This document shows positions 16,682 through 24,258 of a stretch of 64,000 nucleotides of DNA, in pieces. How positions within the stretch are numbered: position 1 is the first letter of the stretch; each line of letters begins with the position of its first letter. Origin of the DNA: Nisaea sp965216895. GTDB taxonomy: Bacteria; Pseudomonadota; Alphaproteobacteria; Thalassobaculales; Thalassobaculaceae. The notes below the pieces were generated by a model. The model ran no database searches and was not told the DNA's origin. It was given only the letters and a program-made list of their open reading frames with translations. The position numbers were made by a program, and so were the translations under genes. The stretch covers positions 3,596,001 through 3,660,000 of the forward strand of contig NZ_OZ244205.1 of the NCBI RefSeq assembly GCF_965216895.1, written 5' to 3'.

Positions 16682-17449
16682 CTAGGCGTGCCCGGCGCCC
16701 GCCGATTCGGTTTGTCGGATCAGTGCGTCGAGGCGGATCAGCACGGAGCTGACCGCATTGCGGGTGACGAACCCGACCGCCGCGACGTCTCCGATCTCCA
16801 TCGCGCGCCGTGTCGCCGCAATATCCTGCTGGAAAAGTTCCACTTCCTCGCGCCAGTCGAGTCGCGGGAGGAAATGAAACCACGCGCGGACGGTACGAAA
16901 GTAGAGATCGTCGTAGGTCTGCAGCAGGTGTCGGTTGCCGATCAGGCTGCAGATTGCCTCATGGATCCCCACATCAACCTGTCCGAAGCTCCGGTAATCG
17001 GGGTGATCGAGCAAGTCCGCGCAGACCCGTTCGGCCTCGCGCAGGGCATCGATGGCAGCGGCGCCGGGGGGCTTCGGCGTGACCACGCCGATAAGCTCGG
17101 CGAGTCGGCTGCGGAACTGCAAGGCCTCGCGCAGGGTGTCGAAATTGACCGCGGCGACCGCAGTGCGCACCCCATGCCGGCTTACCACCAGCCCGTGATA
17201 GGCAAGCTGCTGAAGCACGCTGCGCATTGGCGTCCGGCTGACGCCGAATTCCTCGGCAAGTGCATCGATGTCGAGCGCGGTGCCGGGGGCGTAGTCCAGC
17301 AGTGTGATCCGCTCGCGCAGCGTCAGGTAAATTACCTGGAAACGGCGTTGCGAAGGTGTTGCTGCAGGCTCGAACGGTTCGGCCAGGCGTTCCGGGCCGA
17401 CAAGGCCCGGCCCCGGCTCAGAGCCAGTGCTCCCGATGTTTTCCGTCAT
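16682..17449 (-). CDS. GntR family regulator, FCD (FadR) subfamily
   Basis: 255-residue regulator. The winged helix at about residues 38-100 reads YLTLRERITLLDYAPGTALD, LAEEFGVSRTPMRSVLQQLAYHGLV. The C-terminal FCD all-helical domain (REALQFRSRLAELIGVV, HEAICSLIGN) usually binds an organic-acid ligand through a metal. It lies downstream of the TRAP transporter and Usp genes in the same direction, so it probably governs that operon in response to the transported acid; ligand unknown. ATG with GGAGAG upstream. Confidence 0.85.
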   Translation of the reverse strand: MTENIGSTGSEPGPGLVGPERLAEPFEPAATPSQRRFQVIYLTLRERITLLDYAPGTALDIDALAEEFGVSRTPMRSVLQQLAYHGLVVSRHGVRTAVAAVNFDTLREALQFRSRLAELIGVVTPKPPGAAAIDALREAERVCADLLDHPDYRSFGQVDVGIHEAICSLIGNRHLLQTYDDLYFRTVRAWFHFLPRLDWREEVELFQQDIAATRRAMEIGDVAAVGFVTRNAVSSVLIRLDALIRQTESAGAGHA

Positions 17450-17533
17450 CCCGCTCTCCGCTGCCGCCGGCGTTAGTATTCCGCAATTACCGTGCGGTAG
17501 GAAGCGCCTGCACCGAGGTCGGGGACGGCCAGC

Positions 17534-17971
17534 CTAGACGACCATCACCGGACAATCCGCCAAGCTGGTAACCTTGTGCGAGACGCTGCCGAGGAGGTAG
17601 CCCTCGATATCGCCGATCCCCCGGCTGCCAAGCACGATGAGGCCGATATCATGCTCCTTGGCGAATCCCACAATGGTGCGTGCGGGCGGGCCGCCCTTGA
17701 TGAAGCCGCGAATCTTCTGTGCTCCCGCGTCGATGGCGACGGACTTCGCGCTCTCGATCACCTCGCTCGCGAACTCCCGCATCGAATCGTCCAGGTTCTC
17801 TGGCTTCTCCGGGCGCACCATCGACATGGAAGCCTCCAGCAGCCCGTAATGCCGGTAGACACAGAGCAGCTGGAGCTCGGAGTCCCATTTCTCCTGGATC
17901 TGCACCGCCAGCCGTACGGCGTTCAACGCATGATCCGAACCATCGACGGGCACGAGTATCCGTTCGAACAT
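17534..17971 (-). CDS. universal stress protein (UspA family)
   Basis: 145-residue single Usp domain: MFERILVPVDGSDHALNAVRLA at the start, and the ATP-binding GSRGIGDIEGYLLGSVSHKV near the end, followed by SLADCPVMVV. The G-2x-G-9x-G-S pattern suggests an ATP-binding member. ATG 17971 follows AAAGGAG; the open frame runs a further ten codons upstream. Only 16 nt separate it from dctM, so it belongs to the TRAP operon, a pairing seen elsewhere (for example TeaD with TeaABC in Halomonas). Confidence 0.85.
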   Translation of the reverse strand: MFERILVPVDGSDHALNAVRLAVQIQEKWDSELQLLCVYRHYGLLEASMSMVRPEKPENLDDSMREFASEVIESAKSVAIDAGAQKIRGFIKGGPPARTIVGFAKEHDIGLIVLGSRGIGDIEGYLLGSVSHKVTSLADCPVMVV

Positions 17972-17987
17972 CGGCACCGCTCCTTTC

Positions 17988-19271
17988 TCATCTGAAGGCA
18001 AGGTCGCGCAGGAAGAGGGCGATCTGCGGGAAGAAGATCAGCAGTACTGCTGACAGCAGCAGCATGAATACGAAGGGAGGCGTGCCGCGTATGACATCTA
18101 TGTAGGGCCGCTTGAAGATGGCGATTGCGGTGAAGATATCGCAGCCGAAGGGTGGCGTGGCGGAGCCGATGGCGACCTGCAGCGTAATGATGATTCCGAC
18201 CAGGACCGGATCGAGCCCGACGGATTTCACCACGGGAGCGAAGATCGGCACGAGGACGAGGATGACGACGATCGGATCGACGAACATGCAACCGATGAAG
18301 AACGCGACGGAGATCACGAAGAGGACCCCGATCGGCCCCATCTCGGTAACGCCGACCGCGCCCAGGATGGCCTGCGGTACCTGGGCGAAGGAGATGACCC
18401 AGGAAAAGGCGGCACCGGCGCCGACCAGGATGAAGACCACGGCAGTGATCAGGCCGGTCGACTTGGCAATGGCGTAGATATCCGACGCGCTGAGCGACTT
18501 GAAGACGCCGAACTCGAGGATGACGGCATAGAGCACGCATGCAGCGGCGGCTTCCGTCGGGCTGAACACGCCGCCGTAGATGCCGCCGACGATGATCACC
18601 GGGAAGCCGAGCGGCCAGACCGCCTCCTTCACGGCCGCCAGCCGTTCCCGCCAGCTCGCCTTCGGCTCGGTCGGAACCTTCTTCACGGTGGCGTAGATCA
18701 CGCTGTAGGTGGCGAAGAAGAGCAGGATCATCAGGCCCGGTCCGATCCCGGCGATGAAGAGCTCGGCGATCGAGGTGTTCGACACCACCCCGTAGATGAT
18801 CATGCCGATGCTGGGGGGAATCAGGAAGGCGATGTCGCTCGAATTGACGATCAGCGCGAGGACGAAGGAATCCTTGTAGCCGGCTTTGAGCATGCGCGGG
18901 CGCAGCGGCGAGCCGACCGCGACCACGGTCGCCTGAGTCGAGCCGGAAACGGCGCCGAAGAGGGTGCAGGCGGTGGCCGTGCTGACCGCGAGGCCGCCCC
19001 GGACATGGCCGATGAAGGCCATCACCATGTTGATCAGCCGGTTGGCCGACTCGCCGCGGGTCATGATGTCGGCGGCGAGAATGAACATCGGCACGGCGAT
19101 CAGCGAGGCCGGGCGTATGCCCGCGAGAAACTGCTGCACCATGAAATCCATCTTCGAGAAACCGCCGAAGAGCTCGAAGAATCCGATGAAGGAGGCCGCG
19201 ATGAGCGGGATCATCATCGGAAAGCCCAGCAGCAGCAGGACAATCATCGTCAGCATCATGATTGCGGCCAT
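17988..19271 (-). CDS. dctM: TRAP transporter large permease (DctM family)
   Basis: 427-residue membrane protein, about 12 helices, forming the translocation path of a tripartite ATP-independent periplasmic transporter driven by an ion gradient. Family stretches: FPMMIPLIAASFIGFFELFG, SLIAVPMFILAADIMTRG, VSGSTQATVVAVGSPLRPRM, FLIPPSIGMIIYGVVSN and IGCMFVDPIVVILVLVPIF. Starts 17 nt after dctQ with GGGAG upstream. Substrate is an organic acid or similar solute, not readable here. Confidence 0.92.
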   Translation of the reverse strand: MAAIMMLTMIVLLLLGFPMMIPLIAASFIGFFELFGGFSKMDFMVQQFLAGIRPASLIAVPMFILAADIMTRGESANRLINMVMAFIGHVRGGLAVSTATACTLFGAVSGSTQATVVAVGSPLRPRMLKAGYKDSFVLALIVNSSDIAFLIPPSIGMIIYGVVSNTSIAELFIAGIGPGLMILLFFATYSVIYATVKKVPTEPKASWRERLAAVKEAVWPLGFPVIIVGGIYGGVFSPTEAAAACVLYAVILEFGVFKSLSASDIYAIAKSTGLITAVVFILVGAGAAFSWVISFAQVPQAILGAVGVTEMGPIGVLFVISVAFFIGCMFVDPIVVILVLVPIFAPVVKSVGLDPVLVGIIITLQVAIGSATPPFGCDIFTAIAIFKRPYIDVIRGTPPFVFMLLLSAVLLIFFPQIALFLRDLAFR

Positions 19272-19288
19272 AGCGCGCTCTCCCAGCC

Positions 19289-19870
19289 CTAGATTTCGGT
19301 TTCCGTATCGTCATAGCCCTCCAGCACCGTGGTGGAGAGATAGACGTCCTTTTCCGTGAAGTTCTTGACCGCCGTCAGGAGATACTGCGTGCCGGTGACG
19401 AGAAACCCGACCGGGACCCAGACATAGATCAGCCATACCGGGATCTGCAGCGCCGGCAGGACCCGTCCGCTGGAGGCGACCTTGCCGATATAGCGCACCG
19501 AGAAATAGGCGAGCGCGAACATCATCAGGGCGGTGACGGCAGCGATCGCGATCATCAGGATCTTGCGCGATGGCGCCGGCAGAGAATCGAAAATCGCGGA
19601 CATCCGGATGTGGCGCCCGTGGCGTGCAGCGTACCCGAGCCCTGCGAAGGTGATCAGGACAATGATGATCCGGTTCAGTTCCTCGGTGAAGAAGAGGCTG
19701 TATTGAAAGACGAAGCGGCCGACGACATTCGCCACCGTATTGGCCGCCATCAACAGGACGCCCGCAGCGAGGGCGAAGGCTTCGACCCGGCTGATCGCAG
19801 AATCCAGAAGCCCGAGCGGCCCGGATAGACCGGACTGGTGCTCGTTGGTCCGGGTGTTGTTTTCGCTCAT
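19289..19870 (-). CDS. dctQ: TRAP transporter small permease (DctQ family)
   Basis: 193-residue membrane protein with four predicted helices, partner of DctM. Shows ANTVANVVGRFVFQYSLFFTEELNRIIIVLITFAGLGYAARHGRHIRMSA in segments, the classical E-E-L and R-x-G-x-H-I-R DctQ pattern. ATG 19870 (MSENNTR) follows GAGGACC; the longer frame upstream would overlap a hairpin. Second gene of the operon. Confidence 0.88.
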   Translation of the reverse strand: MSENNTRTNEHQSGLSGPLGLLDSAISRVEAFALAAGVLLMAANTVANVVGRFVFQYSLFFTEELNRIIIVLITFAGLGYAARHGRHIRMSAIFDSLPAPSRKILMIAIAAVTALMMFALAYFSVRYIGKVASSGRVLPALQIPVWLIYVWVPVGFLVTGTQYLLTAVKNFTEKDVYLSTTVLEGYDDTETEI

Positions 19871-19905
19871 TCGTCGGTCCTCGCAGCAGCATGCCCAGGC
19901 AAGAA

Positions 19906-19935
19906 ACCGGGAACGGTGCGCGGCCCGTTCCCGGT
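19906..19935. repeat. hairpin between dctP and dctQ
   Basis: ACCGGGAACGG (19906-19916) pairs perfectly with CCGTTCCCGGT (19925-19935), an 11-bp stem with 8-nt loop in the 103-nt dctP-dctQ gap. No T-run on the minus strand. Likely protects the 3' end of dctP mRNA or attenuates transcription into dctQM. Confidence 0.75.
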
Positions 19936-19973
19936 CGGGAGTTCGCAAGCGGAACTCCGCAGAGGCGTTGGCG

Positions 19974-21005
19974 CTACATGGTCGCCTTCAGATCGGCCTT
20001 GAGCTGATCGAGGATCTTCTTGCCGCTTTCGCCGGTCATCTCGATGAACTTGGCCTCGACTTCCTTGGCGGCTTCCTTGAAGCAGGCGCGTTGTTCTTCC
20101 GACAGTACCGTCACCGTCATTTCCGGCTTGGCCTCCTTGATCTTCTGGAGTTCCTGCTCGGCGAGTCCTTCCTGATATTTGACGATGTGATCGTAGGCGA
20201 TGGCGGAGGCCTCCTGGATCGCTTTCTGATCCGCTTCGCCGAGGCTGTCATAGAAATCCTTGTTGGCCATGACAGCGGTGGTGAAGTTGTTGTGGCCGGC
20301 ATAGGTGATGTGGTCGGTCACCTCGTAGATCTTTGTCGAGTAGAGGAAGAAGGTCGGATTTTCCTGGCCCTGGATGATGTTGGTCTGCAGGCCGCCATAG
20401 ACCTCGCCCCAGGGCAGCGGCGTCGGGGTGGCGCCGAATGCCTTGTAGGACTCCACCAGCAGCGGATTGGTCATCACCCGGAACTTGACCTCGTCCAGGT
20501 CCTCGCAGGACCGGACCGGTTCCTTGGTGGTCATCGCCACTTCACCTTCGGGGAACATGGTGAGCAGCTCCAGGCCCTGCTGGGCGTACAGCTTCTGGAA
20601 ATCCTCGTTGATGGCCTCGCTCTCCTTGTAGAAGCGCGCGAGATGCTCCTGATCCGTCGGCAGGAGATAGGGCACGAAGAAGACCTGCGCTTCGGGGATG
20701 AGGGAGCCGGTGAAGCCGGGCGACTGGTCCACGAACTGCAGGATGCCGGCCTGGGCCTGCTCCATGATGTCGGCTGACTCGCCGAGTGTGCCGTAGGGGA
20801 AGAGCTGGATCTCGTGATCTGTCTTGGCCTCGATCACTTCCTTGAACTTCTGCGCATAGACGCCCTGCACCTCGGTGAGGGACTCCTCGAAAGCATATTT
20901 CCAGGTGTCCGCATGGGCTGTCTGCGCCAGCAATGCGGCGCCTGCCAGGGCGGTGCCCGTGATCAGGCCCAGAGCGCGTCGTTTCGACTTCCAGAATTCC
21001 ATCAT
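19974..21005 (-). CDS. dctP: TRAP transporter substrate-binding protein (DctP family)
   Basis: 343-residue periplasmic receptor. N-terminal signal peptide RRALGLITGTALAGAALLAQTAHA; mature part starts DTWKYAFEESLTEVQGVYAQKF. Family hallmarks include LFPYGTLGESADIMEQ, the carboxylate-binding region VKFRVMTNPLLVESYKAFGATPTPLPWGEVY and QGQENP. ATG 21005 (MMEFWKSK) has GGGAG about eight nt upstream and gives a normal signal peptide; longer in-frame starts add an unlikely leader. First gene of dctP-dctQ-dctM-usp, possibly with the GntR gene. Confidence 0.9.
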   Translation of the reverse strand: MMEFWKSKRRALGLITGTALAGAALLAQTAHADTWKYAFEESLTEVQGVYAQKFKEVIEAKTDHEIQLFPYGTLGESADIMEQAQAGILQFVDQSPGFTGSLIPEAQVFFVPYLLPTDQEHLARFYKESEAINEDFQKLYAQQGLELLTMFPEGEVAMTTKEPVRSCEDLDEVKFRVMTNPLLVESYKAFGATPTPLPWGEVYGGLQTNIIQGQENPTFFLYSTKIYEVTDHITYAGHNNFTTAVMANKDFYDSLGEADQKAIQEASAIAYDHIVKYQEGLAEQELQKIKEAKPEMTVTVLSEEQRACFKEAAKEVEAKFIEMTGESGKKILDQLKADLKATM

Positions 21006-21072
21006 TTTCTGCTCCCTGTTCATTTTGTCCGATTGCCGGTCGACTTCGTTTTCGCGGCTACGTTGCGCGAAC

Positions 21073-21097
21073 GGTATCACGAGAAATTTTCGATACC
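21073..21097. promoter_or_regulatory. candidate operator upstream of dctP
   Basis: Half-sites GGTATC (21073-21078) and GATACC (21092-21097) form an inverted repeat across 13 nt. GntR/FCD proteins often bind GGT-containing inverted repeats (UxuR sites contain TTGGTAT). The rest of the 300-nt region 21006-21304 shows no gene and no confident promoter. Confidence 0.35.
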
Positions 21098-21304
21098 AAC
21101 ATCGACATGTATATCTCGATTTGATGGATGGCGGAATATGGCGGTATTCAAAGGAAAATACGCGGTAATTCGTCAATTCGGCTCAATGAGATACATAACA
21201 ATGAGCTGTTCGGCTGAATGTTTGCGGAAAGCCGAAAGGGCTGCTGGGCGTGCAAAAAGCGCGCAATCAGTGTGCGGCCAAGTGGCCGGCCCAAATAGAG
21301 GGGG

Positions 21305-22054
21305 TCAGGCGAGTGCGGCTTGCGCCGTGATATAGAGGCCGAGCAGCAGCACGCCGATCAGGAACACGGACCGGAACAGCTCTTCGGAGAGCCGTCCGCG
21401 GATCTTCTGCCCGAGAACCATGCCGAGTATCGCGGGCAAAAGGCCGAGCGCCGAGACCATGCCGAGCTCGGCGGAAACCAGGTTGCTCTGCCCGAGCGCC
21501 AGCGCGAGCGCCGCGGTCGAAAGCGTGAACAGCATCCCCATCGCCTGTACCAGCATGTCGCGGGACAGGCCCAGGGCCTGAAGGTAGAGCACACCCGGGA
21601 CCATGAAGGAGCCGGTCATGCCGGTCAGAACGCCATTGACCGCGCCGAACAACGGGCCGCTCCGGCGCGCGCTCTCCGGCGAGAGGGTGAGGCGAAACCC
21701 GGCCAGGCCGCTGGCGGCATAGGCGACCAGCAGCAGGCCGAGCAGACCGGAGAGGTAGCTGAGATCGACGCGGCTGAGGGCGAGCGCACCGATCCAGACG
21801 GTGACCGTCGCGGCAACGAGAAACGGCCAGATTCTCGAGAAAATGGCACGCGCATTCCCGCCCACCGAAGCCTGCCAGATGTTGGTGGCGAGGGAGGGCA
21901 CGACCAGCAGGGCCATGGCGCTCGGAAGATCGAGCAGCAGGGTCATAAGACCCAGCGTCACGGTTGGCAGGCCAAGGCCGATCACGCCCTTGACGGAGCC
22001 TGCGAGCAGAAATGTTCCGGTGATGGCCGCGAGGAGAGCCGGATCGTAGTCCAT
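21305..22054 (-). CDS. sulfite exporter TauE/SafE family membrane protein
   Basis: 249-residue protein with about eight membrane helices. The two repeated TauE/SafE motifs are visible: GSVKGVIGLGLPTVTLGLM near the N-terminus and FGAVNGVLTGMTGSFMVPGVLYLQALG in the middle. The family exports sulfur-containing organic anions or similar; substrate unknown. The start at 22054 (MDYDPALL) fits the first helix; a GTG at 22084 is possible. Last gene of a same-strand run with the TerB-like, dehydrogenase-like and HAD genes. Confidence 0.85.
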   Translation of the reverse strand: MDYDPALLAAITGTFLLAGSVKGVIGLGLPTVTLGLMTLLLDLPSAMALLVVPSLATNIWQASVGGNARAIFSRIWPFLVAATVTVWIGALALSRVDLSYLSGLLGLLLVAYAASGLAGFRLTLSPESARRSGPLFGAVNGVLTGMTGSFMVPGVLYLQALGLSRDMLVQAMGMLFTLSTAALALALGQSNLVSAELGMVSALGLLPAILGMVLGQKIRGRLSEELFRSVFLIGVLLLGLYITAQAALA

Positions 22055-22099
22055 GGCGCGCAGTCTACCCGCTTCGGGTGTCACCGCAATCGGCTGACT

Positions 22100-22726
22100 T
22101 CAGATCAACGCGAGATTTCGGAAGGCGTCGAGGCAGGTCTCCTCGCACCGGAAGTGATGGGTCCGGAAGCCGAGCGCGTCCGCGGCTTTGATGTTCGGCG
22201 CCGAATCGTCGATGAAAAGGGTGCGCTCCGGATCGAGGGCGAAGCGCGCGATGCACAGTTCGAAAATTCGCGGATCCGGTTTGATCATGCGTTCTTCGCC
22301 GGAGACCACGACGCCGTCGAACTCTTGCAGGAAGCCGAACCGCTCCCGCGTCTCGCGAAAGGTCTCGGCGCCGAAATTGGTCAGGCCGTAGACCCGGATG
22401 CCGGAAGCCCTCATCGACTGCTTGGCCGCGACGATGGATTCGAGCGGGCCCGGAATCATGTCCTGAAAACGGCCGTAGAAGGCCTCGATTTCCGCCCGGT
22501 ACGCGGGATGGCGCGCAATCAGCTCCGACGTTTGCGCCTCCGGCGACCGCCCGAGATCGTGCCGGACATGCCAGGGGGTGGTGCAGATCGTGCCGAGGAA
22601 CCATTCCACGCGTTCCTCGTCGGGCGCGCCGTCCGGCGTGCGGAAGATCCGGCGGAAGAGATGGCGCGGGTCCCAGTGGATCAGGACATTGCCGATATCG
22701 AACAGCGCGGCCTCGACGGCGCTCAT
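22100..22726 (-). CDS. HAD-superfamily hydrolase, YihX-like
   Basis: 208-residue phosphatase-fold protein. Motif I reads ALFDIGNVLIHWDP (Gly in place of the second Asp, as in YihX-type enzymes), motif II GLTNFGAETF, motif III lysine in MIKPDPRIFELC, motif IV TLFIDDSAPNIKAADALG. YihX acts on alpha-glucose-1-phosphate, but substrate transfer is not safe. Its start overlaps the stop of the upstream dehydrogenase-like gene by 4 nt (ATGA), indicating translational coupling. Confidence 0.82.
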   Translation of the reverse strand: MSAVEAALFDIGNVLIHWDPRHLFRRIFRTPDGAPDEERVEWFLGTICTTPWHVRHDLGRSPEAQTSELIARHPAYRAEIEAFYGRFQDMIPGPLESIVAAKQSMRASGIRVYGLTNFGAETFRETRERFGFLQEFDGVVVSGEERMIKPDPRIFELCIARFALDPERTLFIDDSAPNIKAADALGFRTHHFRCEETCLDAFRNLALI

Positions 22727-23631
22727 TGCACATCCGTCGGCGTCTCGGCGATCTCGAGGATCAGCGAGGAAATATCGAGGTCGGCCTGCCCGCTATCGAC
22801 CAGGGCCTTCCAATGGGCGGCGTTGCTGTCCAGCCCGCCGAGTGCGAGGCCGGCCGCCCGGGCGAGTTCCTTGGCCTGCGCGGTGAGATCGGCCTGCATC
22901 CGGACCGTGCGGCCGGCGCGGAATTCCCGGTCCGCCATCCGGCGGCCGGTTTCGCTGAGAACGGCGCCGCCGACCGCGCTGTCGGCAAGCGCGGCGAGCA
23001 GCGCTTCGGCCTCGACACCGGAAGCGGCGGCGAGCGCCAGGCCCTCGGCGAGAGCCTGCACCATCTGGCCGTGGATCGCCGCGCCGCAGGTCCGGATCGC
23101 CTGACCGGCGCCGACCGGACCGGCGTGAAGGACCTTGTTGGACAGCACATGGAGCACGGGCCAGACCCGGGCGAATGCCGTGTCCTGCCCGCCGACGGAG
23201 AGCGTGCCGCCGAGCGCCGTCTCGGTGATCGGAGCGTCGATCCAGATGCGGGCGCTTTGCCGGACCCGGTCGGCGAAGGCGCGGGTCGTTGCGGGCCCGG
23301 TTTCGCCGATGTCGACGATCAGCCCGTCCGGCGGCGTGCCGTGCAGGACGCCGTAGCGCTCCTCGTCCGGATCGAAGATCACCCGTTCGAGCGCCTTGTC
23401 GCTATTGACCGCGACGAGCGTCGCCTCGGTGTAGCGTGCGACGTCCCGCGGGCAGGGCTCGACCTCGATCAGCGGATGCGCCTCCGCCAGCCCCACGGCC
23501 TTCGCGGTGTTCTGGGTCCAGACATGAAGGCGCGCACCGCTCTCGGTCAGCTTGCGCGCAACCGCAAGACCGCGTCGGCCGAGGCCGACCAGACCGAGCC
23601 GCCGTCCATCGAGCGGCTTCTGGGCCGACAT
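22723..23631 (-). CDS. 3-hydroxyisobutyrate dehydrogenase-like protein lacking the catalytic lysine
   Basis: 302 residues in two domains: an NAD(P) Rossmann fold with GLVGLGRRGLAVARKL, then DAPITETALGGTLSVGG (the substrate-site region), then the helical C-terminal domain. In the catalytic helix the family pattern G-x-G-x3-K-x2-N-N reads GAGQAIRTCGAA: Arg replaces Lys and Ala replaces both Asn. It may therefore be inactive as a dehydrogenase or use another chemistry. AGGAGG upstream of the ATG. It lies 19 nt after the TerB-like gene and overlaps the HAD gene. Confidence 0.75.
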   Translation of the reverse strand: MSAQKPLDGRRLGLVGLGRRGLAVARKLTESGARLHVWTQNTAKAVGLAEAHPLIEVEPCPRDVARYTEATLVAVNSDKALERVIFDPDEERYGVLHGTPPDGLIVDIGETGPATTRAFADRVRQSARIWIDAPITETALGGTLSVGGQDTAFARVWPVLHVLSNKVLHAGPVGAGQAIRTCGAAIHGQMVQALAEGLALAAASGVEAEALLAALADSAVGGAVLSETGRRMADREFRAGRTVRMQADLTAQAKELARAAGLALGGLDSNAAHWKALVDSGQADLDISSLILEIAETPTDVQ

Positions 23632-23650
23632 GACGCGGCCCTCCTTCCGC

Positions 23651-24055
23651 TCAGGGTCTCGCGTAGCGCGCGGCCGAACCGCGCTCGATTGCGGCCGCCG
23701 TCAGGCGGTCGACATTCAACTCGTGACGCAGGATCTCGAGGAACCGCAATTCCTCCTGGGTCGCCGTGCCATCGGCCGCGACGACGTCACAGGAGAGCGC
23801 ATAGGCGGTCGCGCCGAGATGCTCCGGCAGGGTGCGCTTGATCTGGTCGACTGCGGCGTCGAGCCCGTCCGGCTCGCTCAGCAGGTCGATGCAGGAGCCG
23901 GCGATCTGGCCGAAATTGCCGATCTCGAAGTCCTGGAAGACCGGCAAGACATTGATGATCTCGCTGATGGTTTCCAGTTCCTTGTCATCGACACTGCCAT
24001 CTGCTGCAGCGCTCAGGACCATGGCGTAAATAAGTGCGGAGTGAGTGGTGATCAT
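23651..24055 (-). CDS. TerB-like (tellurite resistance-type) helical protein
   Basis: 134-residue acidic, all-helical protein. Two TerB-like repeats are visible: ALIYAMVLSAAADGSVDDKELETI and ATAYALSCDVVAADGTATQEELRFLEIL, the second with the D-G-x-x-x-x-E-E metal-site-like pattern. The family is linked to stress and tellurite resistance, but many members have no known role. ATG 24055 is chosen because the fold starts there; the upstream frame is Arg/Pro-rich and unlike protein. First in a four-gene same-strand run. Confidence 0.7.
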   Translation of the reverse strand: MITTHSALIYAMVLSAAADGSVDDKELETISEIINVLPVFQDFEIGNFGQIAGSCIDLLSEPDGLDAAVDQIKRTLPEHLGATAYALSCDVVAADGTATQEELRFLEILRHELNVDRLTAAAIERGSAARYARP

Positions 24056-24258
24056 CGCTCGCCCAGGCTTTCCAATTGCGTGAACTCCCAAGGATATAGC
24101 CGCTCGGGGGCGCCGACGATAGCCCGGAGTGGGCGAAACCGGCAAATCCCGGCAGGCGGGGACGGCTCTCTTGCCGTGTCGGCGCTTTCGCCGTGGCGGC
24201 AAGGAGCGCTAGTCTTGGCGCCAACCACAGCAGAAATAAGGCAGGCGGGGAAAAACCG

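Noticed and set aside
21320..23104. A 594-codon plus-strand open frame
   Set aside because: Antisense to TauE, HAD and dehydrogenase-like genes, all well supported.
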